The position numbers were made by a program, and so were the translations under genes. Below the pieces are notes generated by a model. The model was not told the DNA's origin and did not search any database. It worked only from the letters and a program-made list of their open reading frames with translations. Positions 1 to 15,000 of a DNA stretch of 64,000 bases are shown here, piece after piece. The stretch is from the NCBI GenBank assembly GCA_032718475.1, contig JAUCBJ010009078.1, positions 1-64,000 of the forward strand, read 5' to 3'. Every line of letters starts with the position of its first letter. Position 1 is the first letter of the stretch. The DNA is from Nemertoderma westbladi (taxonomy: Eukaryota > Xenacoelomorpha > Nemertodermatida > Nemertodermatidae).

Positions 1-3000
1 TATAATACATCCTGTAGTTACCACGTAGAACCTATACTATACTATACTACATCCTGTAGTTACCACGTAGAGCCTATACTATAATACATCCTGTAGTTAC
101 CACGTAGAGCCTATACTATACTACATCCTGTAGTTACCACGTAGAGCCTATACTATACTACATCCTGTAGTTACCACGTAGAGCCTATACTATACTATAC
201 TACATCCTGTAGTTACCACGTAGAACCTATACTATACTATAATACATCCTGTAGTTACCACGTAGAGCCTATACTATACTATAATACATCCTGTAGTTAC
301 CACGTAGAACCTATACTATAATACATCCTGTAGTTACCACGTAGACGACCTGTACTATACTATAATACATCCTGTAGTTACCACGTAGAGCCTATACTAT
401 ACTATAATACATCCTGTAGTTACCACGTAGAACCTATACTATACTATAATACATCCTGTAGTTACCACGTAGAGCCTATACTATACTATACTACATCCTG
501 TAGTTACCACGTAGAGCCTATACTATACTATACTACATCCTGTAGTTACCACGTAGAACCTATACTATAATACATCCTGTAGTTACCACGTAGAACGAAC
601 CTGTACTATAATACATCCTGTAGTTACCACGTAGAGCCTATACTATACTATAATACATCCTGTAGTTACCACGTAGAACCTATACTATAATACATCCTGT
701 AGTTACCACGTAGAACGAACTGTACTATAATACATCCTGTAGTTACCACGTAGAACCTATACTATACTATACTACATCCTGTAGTTACCACGTAGAGCCT
801 ATACTATACTATAATACATCCTGTAGTTACCACGTAGAACCTATACTATAATACATCCTGTAGTTACCACGTAGAGCCTATACTATACTATAATACATCC
901 TGTAGTTACCACGTAGAACCTATACTATACTATAATACATCCTGTAGTTACCACGTAGAACCTATACTATACTATAATACATCCTGTAGTTACCACGTAG
1001 AACCTATACTATACTATAATACATCCTGTAGTTACCACGTAGAGCCTATACTATACTATAATACATCCTGTAGTTACCACGTAGAACCTATACTATACTA
1101 TAATACATCCTGTAGTTACCACGTAGAACCTATACTATACTATAATACATCCTGTAGTTACCACGTAGAACCTATACTATACTATAATACATCCTGTAGT
1201 TACCACGTAGAACCTATACTATACTATAATACATCCTGTAGTTACCACGTAGAGCCTATACTATACTATAATACATCCTGTAGTTACCACGTAGAGCCTA
1301 TACTATACTATACTACATCCTGTAGTTACCACGTAGAGCCTATACTATACTATAATACATCCTGTAGTTACCACGTAGAGCCTATACTATAATACATCCT
1401 GTAGTTACCACGTAGAACCTATACTATACTACATCCTGTAGTTACCACGTAGAACCTATACTATAATACATCCTGTAGTTACCACGTAGAGCCTATACTA
1501 TAATACATCCTGTAGTTACCACGTAGAACCTATACTATACTATACTACATCCTGTAGTTACCACGTAGAACGAACCCGTACTATAATACATCCTGTAGTT
1601 ACCACGTAGAACGAACCCGTACTATAATACATCCTGTAGTTACCACGTAGAACGAACCTGTACTATAATACATCCTGTAGTTACCACGTAGAACCTATAC
1701 TATACTATAATACATCCTGTAGTTACCACGTAGAGCCTATACTATACTATAATACATCCTGTAGTTACCACGTAGAACCTATACTATAATACATCCTGTA
1801 GTTACCACGTAGAGCCTATACTATACTATAATACATCCTGTAGTTACCACGTAGAACCTATACTATACTATACTACATCCTGTAGTTACCACGTAGAGCC
1901 TATACTATAATACATCCTGTAGTTACCACGTAGAACCTATACTATACTACATCCTGTAGTTACCACGTAGAACCTATACTATAATACATCCTGTAGTTAC
2001 CACGTAGAGCCTATACTATAATACATCCTGTAGTTACCACGTAGAACCTATACTATACTATAATACATCCTGTAGTTACCACGTAGAGCCTATACTATAA
2101 TACATCCTGTAGTTACCACGTAGAACCTATACTATAATACATCCTGTAGTTACCACGTAGAACCTATACTATAATACATCCTGTAGTTACCACGTAGAAC
2201 CTATACTATACTATAATACATCCTGTAGTTACCACGTAGAGCCTATACTATACTATACTACATCCTGTAGTTACCACGTAGAACGAACCTGTACTATAAT
2301 ACATCCTGTAGTTACCACGTAGAACCTATACTATAATACATCCTGTAGTTACCACGTAGAGCCTATACTATAATACATCCTGTAGTTACCACGTAGAACC
2401 TATACTATACTATACTACATCCTGTAGTTACCACGTAGAGCCTATACTATAATACATCCTGTAGTTACCACGTAGAACGAACCTGTACTATAATACATCC
2501 TGTAGTTACCACGTAGAACCTATACTATAATACATCCTGTAGTTACCACGTAGAGCCTATACTATAATACATCCTGTAGTTACCACGTAGAACCTATACT
2601 ATACTATACTACATCCTGTAGTTACCACGTAGAACGAACCTATACTATAATACATCCTGTAGTTACCACGTAGAGCCTATACTATAATACATCCTGTAGT
2701 TACCACGTAGAGCCTATACTATAATACATCCTGTAGTTACCACGTAGAGCCTATACTATAATACATCCTGTAGTTACCACGTAGAGCCTATACTATAATA
2801 CATCCTGTAGTTACCACGTAGAACCTATACTATAATACATCCTGTAGTTACCACGTAGAGCCTATACTATAATACATCCTGTAGTTACCACGTAGAGCCT
2901 ATACTATAATACATCCTGTAGTTACCACGTAGAGCCTATACTATAATACATCCTGTAGTTACCACGTAGAGCCTATACTATAATACATCCTGTAGTTACC

Positions 3001-6000
3001 ACGTAGAACCTATACTATAATACATCCTGTAGTTACCACGTAGAGCCTATACTATAATACATCCTGTAGTTACCACGTAGAGCCTATACTATAATACATC
3101 CTGTAGTTACCACGTAGAACCTATACTATAATACATCCTGTAGTTACCACGTAGAGCCTATACTATAATACATCCTGTAGTTACCACGTAGAGCCTATAC
3201 TATAATACATCCTGTAGTTACCACGTAGAGCCTATACTATAATACATCCTGTAGTTACCACGTAGAGCCTATACTATAATACATCCTGTAGTTACCACGT
3301 AGAGCCTATACTATAATACATCCTGTAGTTACCACGTAGAACCTATACTATAATACATCCTGTAGTTACCACGTAGAGCCTATACTATAATACATCCTGT
3401 AGTTACCACGTAGAACCTATACTATACTATAATACATCCTGTAGTTACCACGTAGAGCCTATACTATAATACATCCTGTAGTTACCACGTAGAACCTATA
3501 CTATACTACATCCTGTAGTTACCACGTAGAACCTATACTATACTATACTACATCCTGTAGTTACCACGTAGAGCCTATACTATACTATAATACATCCTGT
3601 AGTTACCACGTAGAACCTATACTATACTATAATACATCCTGTAGTTACCACGTAGAGCCTATACTATACTATAATACATCCTGTAGTTACCACGTAGAGC
3701 CTATACTATACTATAATACATCCTGTAGTTACCACGTAGAGCCTATACTATACTATAATACATCCTGTAGTTACCACGTAGAACCTATACTATACTATAA
3801 TACATCCTGTAGTTACCACGTAGAACCTATACTATACTATACTACATCCTGTAGTTACCACGTAGAGCCTATACTATAATACATCCTGTAGTTACCACGT
3901 AGAACCTATACTATACTATAATACATCCTGTAGTTACCACGTAGAGCCTATACTATAATACATCCTGTAGTTACCACGTAGAACCTATACTATACTATAA
4001 TACATCCTGTAGTTACCACGTAGAACCTGTACTATACTATAATACATCCTGTAGTTACCACGTAGAGCCTATACTATACTACATCCTGTAGTTACCACGT
4101 AGAGCCTATACTATAATACATCCTGTAGTTACCACGTAGAGCCTATACTATAATACATCCTGTAGTTACCACGTAGAGCCTATACTATACTATACTACAT
4201 CCTGTAGTTACCACGTAGAGCCTATACTATACTATACTACATCCTGTAGTTACCACGTAGAACCTATACTATACTATACTACATCCTGTAGTTACCACGT
4301 AGAACCTATACTATACTATACTACATCCTGTAGTTACCACGTAGAGCCTATACTATACTATACTACATCCTGTAGTTACCACGTAGAACCTATACTATAA
4401 TACATCCTGTAGTTACCACGTAGAGCCTATACTATAATACATCCTGTAGTTACCACGTAGAACGAACCTATACTATAATACATCCTGTAGTTACCACGTA
4501 GAGCCTATACTATACTATACTACATCCTGTAGTTACCACGTAGAGCCTATACTATAATACATCCTGTAGTTACCACGTAGAGCCTATACTATACATACAT
4601 CCTGTAGTTACCACGTAGAGCCTATACTATACTATACTACATCCTGTAGTTACCACGTAGAACCTATACTATACTATAATACATCCTGTAGTTACCACGT
4701 AGAACCTATACTATACTATACTACATCCTGTAGTTACCACGTAGAACCTATACTATACTATAATACATCCTGTAGTTACCACGTAGAACCTATACTATAC
4801 TATAATACATCCTGTAGTTACCACGTAGAGCCTATACTATAATACATCCTGTAGTTACCACGTAGAGCCTATACTATACTATAATACATCCTGTAGTTAC
4901 CACGTAGAACCTATACTATACTATAATACATCCTGTAGTTACCACGTAGAACCTATACTATAATACATCCTGTAGTTACCACGTAGAACCTATACTATAC
5001 TATAATACATCCTGTAGTTACCACGTAGAACCTATACTATACTATACTACATCCTGTAGTTACCACGTAGAACCTATACTATAATACATCCTGTAGTTAC
5101 CACGTAGAGCCTATACTATACTATAATACATCCTGTAGTTACCACGTAGAGACCTATACTATAATACATCCTGTAGTTACCACGTAGAGCCTATACTATA
5201 CTATAATACATCCTGTAGTTACCACGTAGAACCTATACTATACTATAATACATCCTGTAGTTACCACGTAGAACCTATACTATACTATACTACATCCTGT
5301 AGTTACCACGTAGAGCCTATACTATAATACATCCTGTAGTTACCACGTAGAACAACTATACTATAATACATCCTGTAGTTACCACGTAGAGCCTATACTA
5401 TACTATAATACATCCTGTAGTTACCACGTAGAGCCTATACTATACTATAATACATCCTGTAGTTACCACGTAGAGCCTATACTATACATACATCCTGTAG
5501 TTACCACGTAGAGCCAACTATACTATAATACATCCTGTAGTTACCACGTAGAACCTATACTATACTATAATACATCCTGTAGTTACCACGTAGAACCTAT
5601 ACTATACTATACTACATCCTGTAGTTACCACGTAGAACCTATACTATACTATACTACATCCTGTAGTTACCACGTAGAGCCTATACTATACTATAATACA
5701 TCCTGTAGTTACCACGTAGAGCCTATACTATAATACATCCTGTAGTTACCACGTAGAGCCTAACTGTACTATAATACATCCTGTAGTTACCACGTAGAGC
5801 CTATACTATAATACATCCTGTAGTTACCACGTAGAGCCTATACTATACTATACTACATCCTGTAGTTACCACGTAGAACCTATACTATACTATAATACAT
5901 CCTGTAGTTACCACGTAGAGCCTATACTATAATACATCCTGTAGTTACCACGTAGAACGAACCTGTACTATAATACATCCTGTAGTTACCACGTAGAGCC

Positions 6001-6539
6001 TATACTATACTATAATACATCCTGTAGTTACCACGTAGAGCCTATACTATACTATACTACATCCTGTAGTTACCACGTAGAGCCTATACTATACTATACT
6101 ACATCCTGTAGTTACCACGTAGAGCCTATACTATAATACATCCTGTAGTTACCACGTAGAGCCTATACTATACTATAATACATCCTGTAGTTACCACGTA
6201 GAGCCTATACTATACTATACTACATCCTGTAGTTACCACGTAGAACCTATACTATACTATACTACATCCTGTAGTTACCACGTAGAGCCTATACTATACT
6301 ATAATACATCCTGTAGTTACCACGTAGAGCCTATACTATACTATACTACATCCTGTAGTTACCACGTAGAGCCTATACTATAATACATCCTGTAGTTACC
6401 ACGTAGAGCCTATACTATACTATACTACATCCTGTAGTTACCACGTAGAACCTATACTATACTATAATACACCCTGTAGTTACCACGTAGAGCCTATACT
6501 ATACTATAATACATCCTGTAGTTACCACGTAGAACCTAT

Positions 6540-9050
6540 ACTATACTATACTACATCCTGTAGTTACCACGTAGAACCTATACTATACTATAATACATCC
6601 TGTAGTTACCACGTAGAGCCTATACTATACTATAATATACCCTGTAGTTACCACGTAGAGCCTATACTATACTATAATATACCCTGTAGTTACCACGTAG
6701 AGCCTATACTATAATACATCCTGTAGTTACCACGTAGAGCCTATACTATACTATAATATACCCTGTAGTTACCACGTAGAGCCTATACTATAATACATCC
6801 TGTAGTTACCACGTAGAGCAAACCTGTACTATAATACATCCTGTAGTTACCACGTAGAGCCTATACTATAATACATCCTGTAGTTACCACGTAGAGCCTA
6901 TACTATACTATAATATACCCTGTAGTTACCACGTAGAGCCTATACTATAATACATCCTGTAGTTACCACGTAGAGCAAACCTGTACTATAATACATCCTG
7001 TAGTTACCACGTAGAGCCTATACTATAATACATCCTGTAGTTACCACGTAGAGCCTATACTATACTATAATATACCCTGTAGTTACCACGTAGAGCCTAT
7101 ACTATAATACATCCTGTAGTTACCACGTAGAGCCTATACTATAATACATCCTGTAGTTACCACGTAGAGCCTATACTATACTATAATATACCCTGTAGTT
7201 ACCACGTAGAGCCTATACTATAATACATCCTGTAGTTACCACGTAGAACCTATACTATACTATACTACATCCTGTAGTTACCACGTAGAACCTATACTAT
7301 ACTATAATACATCCTGTAGTTACCACGTAGAGCCTATACTATACTATAATATACCCTGTAGTTACCACGTAGAGCCTATACTATACTATAATATACCCTG
7401 TAGTTACCACGTAGAGCCTATACTATAATACATCCTGTAGTTACCACGTAGAGCCTATACTATACTATAATATACCCTGTAGTTACCACGTAGAGCCTAT
7501 ACTATAATACATCCTGTAGTTACCACGTAGAGCAAACCTGTACTATAATACATCCTGTAGTTACCACGTAGAGCCTATACTATAATACATCCTGTAGTTA
7601 CCACGTAGAGCCTATACTATACTATAATATACCCTGTAGTTACCACGTAGAGCCTATACTATAATACATCCTGTAGTTACCACGTAGAGCAAACCTGTAC
7701 TATAATACATCCTGTAGTTACCACGTAGAGCCTATACTATAATACATCCTGTAGTTACCACGTAGAGCCTATACTATACTATAATATACCCTGTAGTTAC
7801 CACGTAGAGCCTATACTATAATACATCCTGTAGTTACCACGTAGAGCCTATACTATAATACATCCTGTAGTTACCACGTAGAGCCTATACTATACTATAA
7901 TATACCCTGTAGTTACCACGTAGAGCCTATACTATAATACATCCTGTAGTTACCACGTAGAGCAAACCTGTACTATAATACATCCTGTAGTTACCACGTA
8001 GAGCCTATACTATAATACATCCTGTAGTTACCACGTAGAGCCTATACTATACTATAATATACCCTGTAGTTACCACGTAGAGCCTATACTATAATACATC
8101 CTGTAGTTACCACGTAGAGCCTATACTATAATACATCCTGTAGTTACCACGTAGAGCCTATACTATACTATAATATACCCTGTAGTTACCACGTAGAGCC
8201 TATACTATAATACATCCTGTAGTTACCACGTAGAGCCTATACTATACTATAATATACCCTGTAGTTACCACGTAGAGCCTATACTATAATACATCCTGTA
8301 GTTACCACGTAGAGCCTATACTATACTATAATATACCCTGTAGTTACCACGTAGAGCCTATACTATAATACATCCTGTAGTTACCACGTAGAGCAAACCT
8401 GTACTATAATACATCCTGTAGTTACCACGTAGAGCCTATACTATAATACATCCTGTAGTTACCACGTAGAGCCTATACTATACTATAATATACCCTGTAG
8501 TTACCACGTAGAGCCTATACTATAATACATCCTGTAGTTACCACGTAGAGCAAACCTGTACTATAATACATCCTGTAGTTACCACGTAGAGCCTATACTA
8601 TAATACATCCTGTAGTTACCACGTAGAGCCTATACTATACTATAATATACCCTGTAGTTACCACGTAGAGCCTATACTATAATACATCCTGTAGTTACCA
8701 CGTAGAGCCTATACTATACTATAATATACCCTGTAGTTACCACGTAGAGCCTATACTATAATACATCCTGTAGTTACCACGTAGAGCAAACCTGTACTAT
8801 AATACATCCTGTAGTTACCACGTAGAGCCTATACTATAATACATCCTGTAGTTACCACGTAGAGCCTATACTATACTATAATATACCCTGTAGTTACCAC
8901 GTAGAGCCTATACTATAATACATCCTGTAGTTACCACGTAGAGCAAACCTGTACTATAATACATCCTGTAGTTACCACGTAGAGCCTATACTATAATACA
9001 TCCTGTAGTTACCACGTAGAGCCTATACTATACTATACTACATCCTGTAG
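6540..9050. repeat. Higher-order repeat block within the satellite
   Basis: Here monomers are arranged in a repeating order. A 42-bp unit with the variant TATACCCTG is followed by a 37-bp unit, a 41-bp unit with AGCAAACCTG and another 37-bp unit, giving a 157-bp four-mer. TATACCC marks fall at 6,761, 6,918 and 7,075. A 116-bp three-mer lacking the AAACCTG unit alternates with it. A larger segment from about 6,540 recurs about 714 bp later. The variant is concentrated here with a small echo near 9,600-9,950, so this is a local amplification. Confidence 0.85.
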
Positions 9051-12000
9051 TTACCACGTAGAACCTATACTATACTATAATACATCCTGTAGTTACCACG
9101 TAGAGCCTATACTATAATACATCCTGTAGTTACCACGTAGAACGAACCTGTACTATAATACATCCTGTAGTTACCACGTAGAGCCTATACTATACTATAA
9201 TACATCCTGTAGTTACCACGTAGAGCCTATACTATACTATACTACATCCTGTAGTTACCACGTAGAGCCTATACTATACTATAATACATCCTGTAGTTAC
9301 CACGTAGAGCCTATACTATAATACATCCTGTAGTTACCACGTAGAGCCTATACTATACTATACTACATCCTGTAGTTACCACGTAGAGCCTATACTATAC
9401 TATAATACATCCTGTAGTTACCACGTAGAACCTATACTATACTATACTACATCCTGTAGTTACCACGTAGAGCCTATACTATACTATAATACATCCTGTA
9501 GTTACCACGTAGAACCTATACTATACTATACTACATCCTGTAGTTACCACGTAGAACCTATACTATACTATAATACATCCTGTAGTTACCACGTAGAGCC
9601 TATACTATACTATAATATACCCTGTAGTTACCACGTAGAGCCTATACTATACTATAATATACCCTGTAGTTACCACGTAGAGCCTATACTATAATACATC
9701 CTGTAGTTACCACGTAGAGCCTATACTATACTATAATACATCCTGTAGTTACCACGTAGAACGAACCTGTACTATACTACATCCTGTAGTTACCACGTAG
9801 AACCTATACTATACTATACTACATCCTGTAGTTACCACGTAGAACCTATACTATACTATACTACATCCTGTAGTTACCACGTAGAGCCTATACTATACTA
9901 TAATACATCCTGTAGTTACCACGTAGAGCCTATACTATACTATAATATACCCTGTAGTTACCACGTAGAGCCTATACTATAATACATCCTGTAGTTACCA
10001 CGTAGAGCCTATACTATAATACATCCTGTAGTTACCACGTAGAGCCTATACTATAATACATCCTGTAGTTACCACGTAGAGCCTATACTATAATACATTC
10101 TGTAGTTACCACGTAGAGCCTATACTATAATACATCCTGTAGTTACCACGTAGAGCCTATACTATACTACATCCTGTAGTTACCACGTAGAGCCTATACT
10201 ATACTATAATACATCCTGTAGTTACCACGTAGAGCCTATACTATACTATAATATACCCTGTAGTTACCACGTAGAGCCTATACTATAATACATCCTGTAG
10301 TTACCACGTAGAGCCTATACTATACTATAATACATCCTGTAGTTACCACGTAGAGCCTATACTATAATACATCCTGTAGTTACCACGTAGAGCCTATACT
10401 ATAATACATCCTGTAGTTACCACGTAGAGCCTATACTATACTATAATACATCCTGTAGTTACCACGTAGAGCCTATACTATAATACATCCTGTAGTTACC
10501 ACGTAGAGCCTATACTATACTATAATACATCCTGTAGTTACCACGTAGAGCCTATACTACAATACATCCTGTAGTTACCACGTAGAGCCTATACTATACT
10601 ATAATACATCCTGTAGTTACCACGTAGAGCCTATACTATAATACATCCTGTAGTTACCACGTAGAGCCTATACTATAATACATCCTGTAGTTACCACGTA
10701 GAGCCTATACTATACTATAATACATCCTGTAGTTACCACGTAGAGCCTATACTATAATACATCCTGTAGTTACCACGTAGAGCCTATACTATAATACATC
10801 CTGTAGTTACCACGTAGAGCCTATACTATAATACATCCTGTAGTTACCACGTAGAGCCTATACTATAATACATCCTGTAGTTACCACGTAGAGCCTATAC
10901 TATAATACATTCTGTAGTTACCACGTAGAACCTATACTATACTATACTACATCCTGTAGTTACCACGTAGAACCTATACTATACTATAATACATCCTGTA
11001 GTTACCACGTAGAACCTATACTATACTATACTACATCCTGTAGTTACCACGTAGAGCCTATACTATACTATAATACATCCTGTAGTTACCACGTAGAGCC
11101 TATACTATACTATAATACATCCTGTAGTTACCACGTAGAACCTATACTATAATACATCCTGTAGTTACCACGTAGAGCCTATACTATAATACATCCTGTA
11201 GTTACCACGTAGAGCCTATACTATACTATAATATACCCTGTAGTTACCACGTAGAGCCTATACTATAATACATCCTGTAGTTACCACGTAGAGCCTATAC
11301 TATAATACATCCTGTAGTTACCACGTAGAACCTATACTATACTATAATACACCCTGTAGTTACCACGTAGAGCCTATACTATAATACATCCTGTAGTTAC
11401 CACGTAGAGCCTATACTATAATACATCCTGTAGTTACCACGTAGAACCTATACTATAATACATCCTGTAGTTACCACGTAGAGCCTATACTATAATACAT
11501 CCTGTAGTTACCACGTAGAACCTATACTATAATACATCCTGTAGTTACCACGTAGAGCCTATACTATAATACATCCTGTAGTTACCACGTAGAGCCTATA
11601 CTGTACTATAATACATCATGTAGTTACCACGTAGAACCTATACTATACTATAATACATCCTGTAGTTACCACGTAGAGCCTATACTATACTATAATACAC
11701 CCTGTAGTTACCACGTAGAGTCTATACTATAATACATCCTGTAGTTACCACGTAGAGCCTATACTATACTATAATACATCCTGTAGTTACCACGTAGAGC
11801 CTATACTATACTATAATACATCCTGTAGTTACCACGTAGAGCCTATACTATACTATAATACATCCTGTAGTTACCACGTAGAACCTATACTATACTATAA
11901 TACACCCTGTAGTTACCACGTAGAGCCTATACTATACTATAATACATCCTGTAGTTACCACGTAGAACGAACCTGTACTATAATACATCCTGTAGTTACC

Positions 12001-15000
12001 ACGTAGAACGAACCTGTACTATAATACATCCTGTAGTTACCACGTAGAACCTATACTATACTATAATACATCCTGTAGTTACCACGTAGAACCTATACTA
12101 TACTATAATACATCCTGTAGTTACCACGTAGAGCCTATACTATAATACATCCTGTAGTTACCACGTAGAACGAACCTGTACTATAATACATCCTGTAGTT
12201 ACCACGTAGAACCTATACTATACTATAATACATCCTGTAGTTACCACGTAGAACCTATACTATACTATAATACATCCTGTAGTTACCACGTAGAACGAAC
12301 CTGTACTATAATACATCCTGTAGTTACCACGTAGAACGAATCTGTACTATAATACATCCTGTAGTTACCACGTAGAACCTATACTATACTATAATACATC
12401 CTGTAGTTACCACGTAGAACCTATACTATACTATAATACATCCTGTAGTTACCACGTAGAGCCTATACTATAATACATCCTGTAGTTACCACGTAGAACG
12501 AACCTGTACTATAATACATCCTGTAGTTACCACGTAGAGCCTATACTATAATACATCCTGTAGTTACCACGTAGAACCTATACTATACTATAATACATCC
12601 TGTAGTTACCACGTAGAGCCTATACTATACTATAATACATCCTGTAGTTACCACGTAGAACCTATACTATACTATAATACATCCTGTAGTTACCACGTAG
12701 AACCTATACTATACTATAATACATCCTGTAGTTACCACGTAGAACGAACCTGTACTATAATACATCCTGTAGTTACCACGTAGAGCCTATACTATACTAT
12801 AATACATCCTGTAGTTACCACGTAGAGCCTATACTATACTATAATACATCCTGTAGTTACCACGTAGAGCCTATACTATACTATAATACATCCTGTAGTT
12901 ACCACGTAGAGCCTATACTATACTATAATACATCCTGTAGTTACCACGTAGAACGAACCTGTACTATAATACATCCTGTAGTTACCACGTAGAACCTATA
13001 CTATACTATAATACATCCTGTAGTTACCACGTAGAGCCTATACTATAATACATCCTGTAGTTACCACGTAGAACGAACCTGTACTATAATACATCCTGTA
13101 GTTACCACGTAGAACCTATACTATACTATAATACATCCTGTAGTTACCACGTAGAGCCTATACTATAATACATCCTGTAGTTACCACGTAGAACGAACCT
13201 GTACTATAATACACCCTGTAGTTACCACGTAGAACCTATACTATACTATAATACATCCTGTAGTTACCACGTAGAGCCTATACTATAATACATCCTGTAG
13301 TTACCACGTAGAACGAACCTGTACTATAATACACCCTGTAGTTACCACGAACCTATACTATAATACATCCTGTAGTTACCACGTAGAGCCTATACTATAC
13401 TATAATACATCCTGTAGTTACCACGTAGAGCCTATACTATACTATAATACATCCTGTAGTTACCACGTAGAACCTATACTATAATACATCCTGTAGTTAC
13501 CACGTAGAACCTATACTATACTATAATACATCCTGTAGTTACCACGTAGAACGAACCCGTACTATAATACATCCTGTAGTTACCACGTAGAACGAACCTG
13601 TACTATAATACATCCTGTAGTTACCACGTAGAACGAACCTGTACTATAATACATCCTGTAGTTACCACGTAGAGCCTATACTATACTATAATACATCCTG
13701 TAGTTACCACGTAGAGCCTATACTATACTATAATACATCCTGTAGTTACCACGTAGAGCCTATACTATACTATAATACATCCTGTAGTTACCACGTAGAG
13801 CCTATACTATACTATAATACATCCTGTAGTTACCACGTAGAACGAACCCGTACTATAATACATCCTGTAGTTACCACGTAGAGCCTATACTATACTATAA
13901 TACACCCTGTAGTTACCACGTAGAGCCTATACTATACTATAATACATCCTGTAGTTACCACGTAGAGCCTATACTATACTATAATACATCCTGTAGTTAC
14001 CACGTAGAACGAACCCGTACTATAATACATCCTGTAGTTACCACGTAGAGCCTATACTATACTATAATACATCCTGTAGTTACCACGTAGAGCCTATACT
14101 ATAATACATCCTGTAGTTACCACGTAGAACCTATACTATACTATAATACATCCTGTAGTTACCACGTAGAACGAACCTGTACTATAATACACCCTGTAGT
14201 TACCACGTAGAGCGAACCTGTACTATAATACATCCTGTAGTTACCACGTAGAGCCTATACTATACTATAATACATCCTGTAGTTACCACGTAGAACGAAC
14301 CCGTACTATAATACATCCTGTAGTTACCACGTAGAACCTATACTATACTATAATACATCCTGTAGTTACCACGTAGAACCTATACTATAATACATCCTGT
14401 AGTTACCACGTAGAACCTATACTATACTATAATACATCCTGTAGTTACCACGTAGAACCTATACTATAATACATCCTGTAGTTACCACGTAGAACCTATA
14501 CTATAATACATCCTGTAGTTACCACGTAGAACCTATACTATACTATAATACATCCTGTAGTTACCACGTAGAACGAACCCGTACTATAATACATCCTGTA
14601 GTTACCACGTAGAACGAACCCGTACTATAATACATCCTGTAGTTACCACGTAGAACCTATACTATACTATAATACATCCTGTAGTTACCACGTAGAACCT
14701 ATACTATACTATAATACATCCTGTAGTTACCACGTAGAACCTATACTATACTATAATACATCCTGTAGTTACCACGTAGAACCTATACTATACTATAATA
14801 CATCCTGTAGTTACCACGTAGAACCTATACTATACTATAATACATCCTGTAGTTACCACGTAGAACGAACCCGTACTATAATACATCCTGTAGTTACCAC
14901 GTAGAGCGAACCTGTACTATAATATAATACATCCTGTAGTTACCACGTAGAACGAACCCGTACTATAATACATCCTGTAGTTACCACGTAGAGCCTATAC

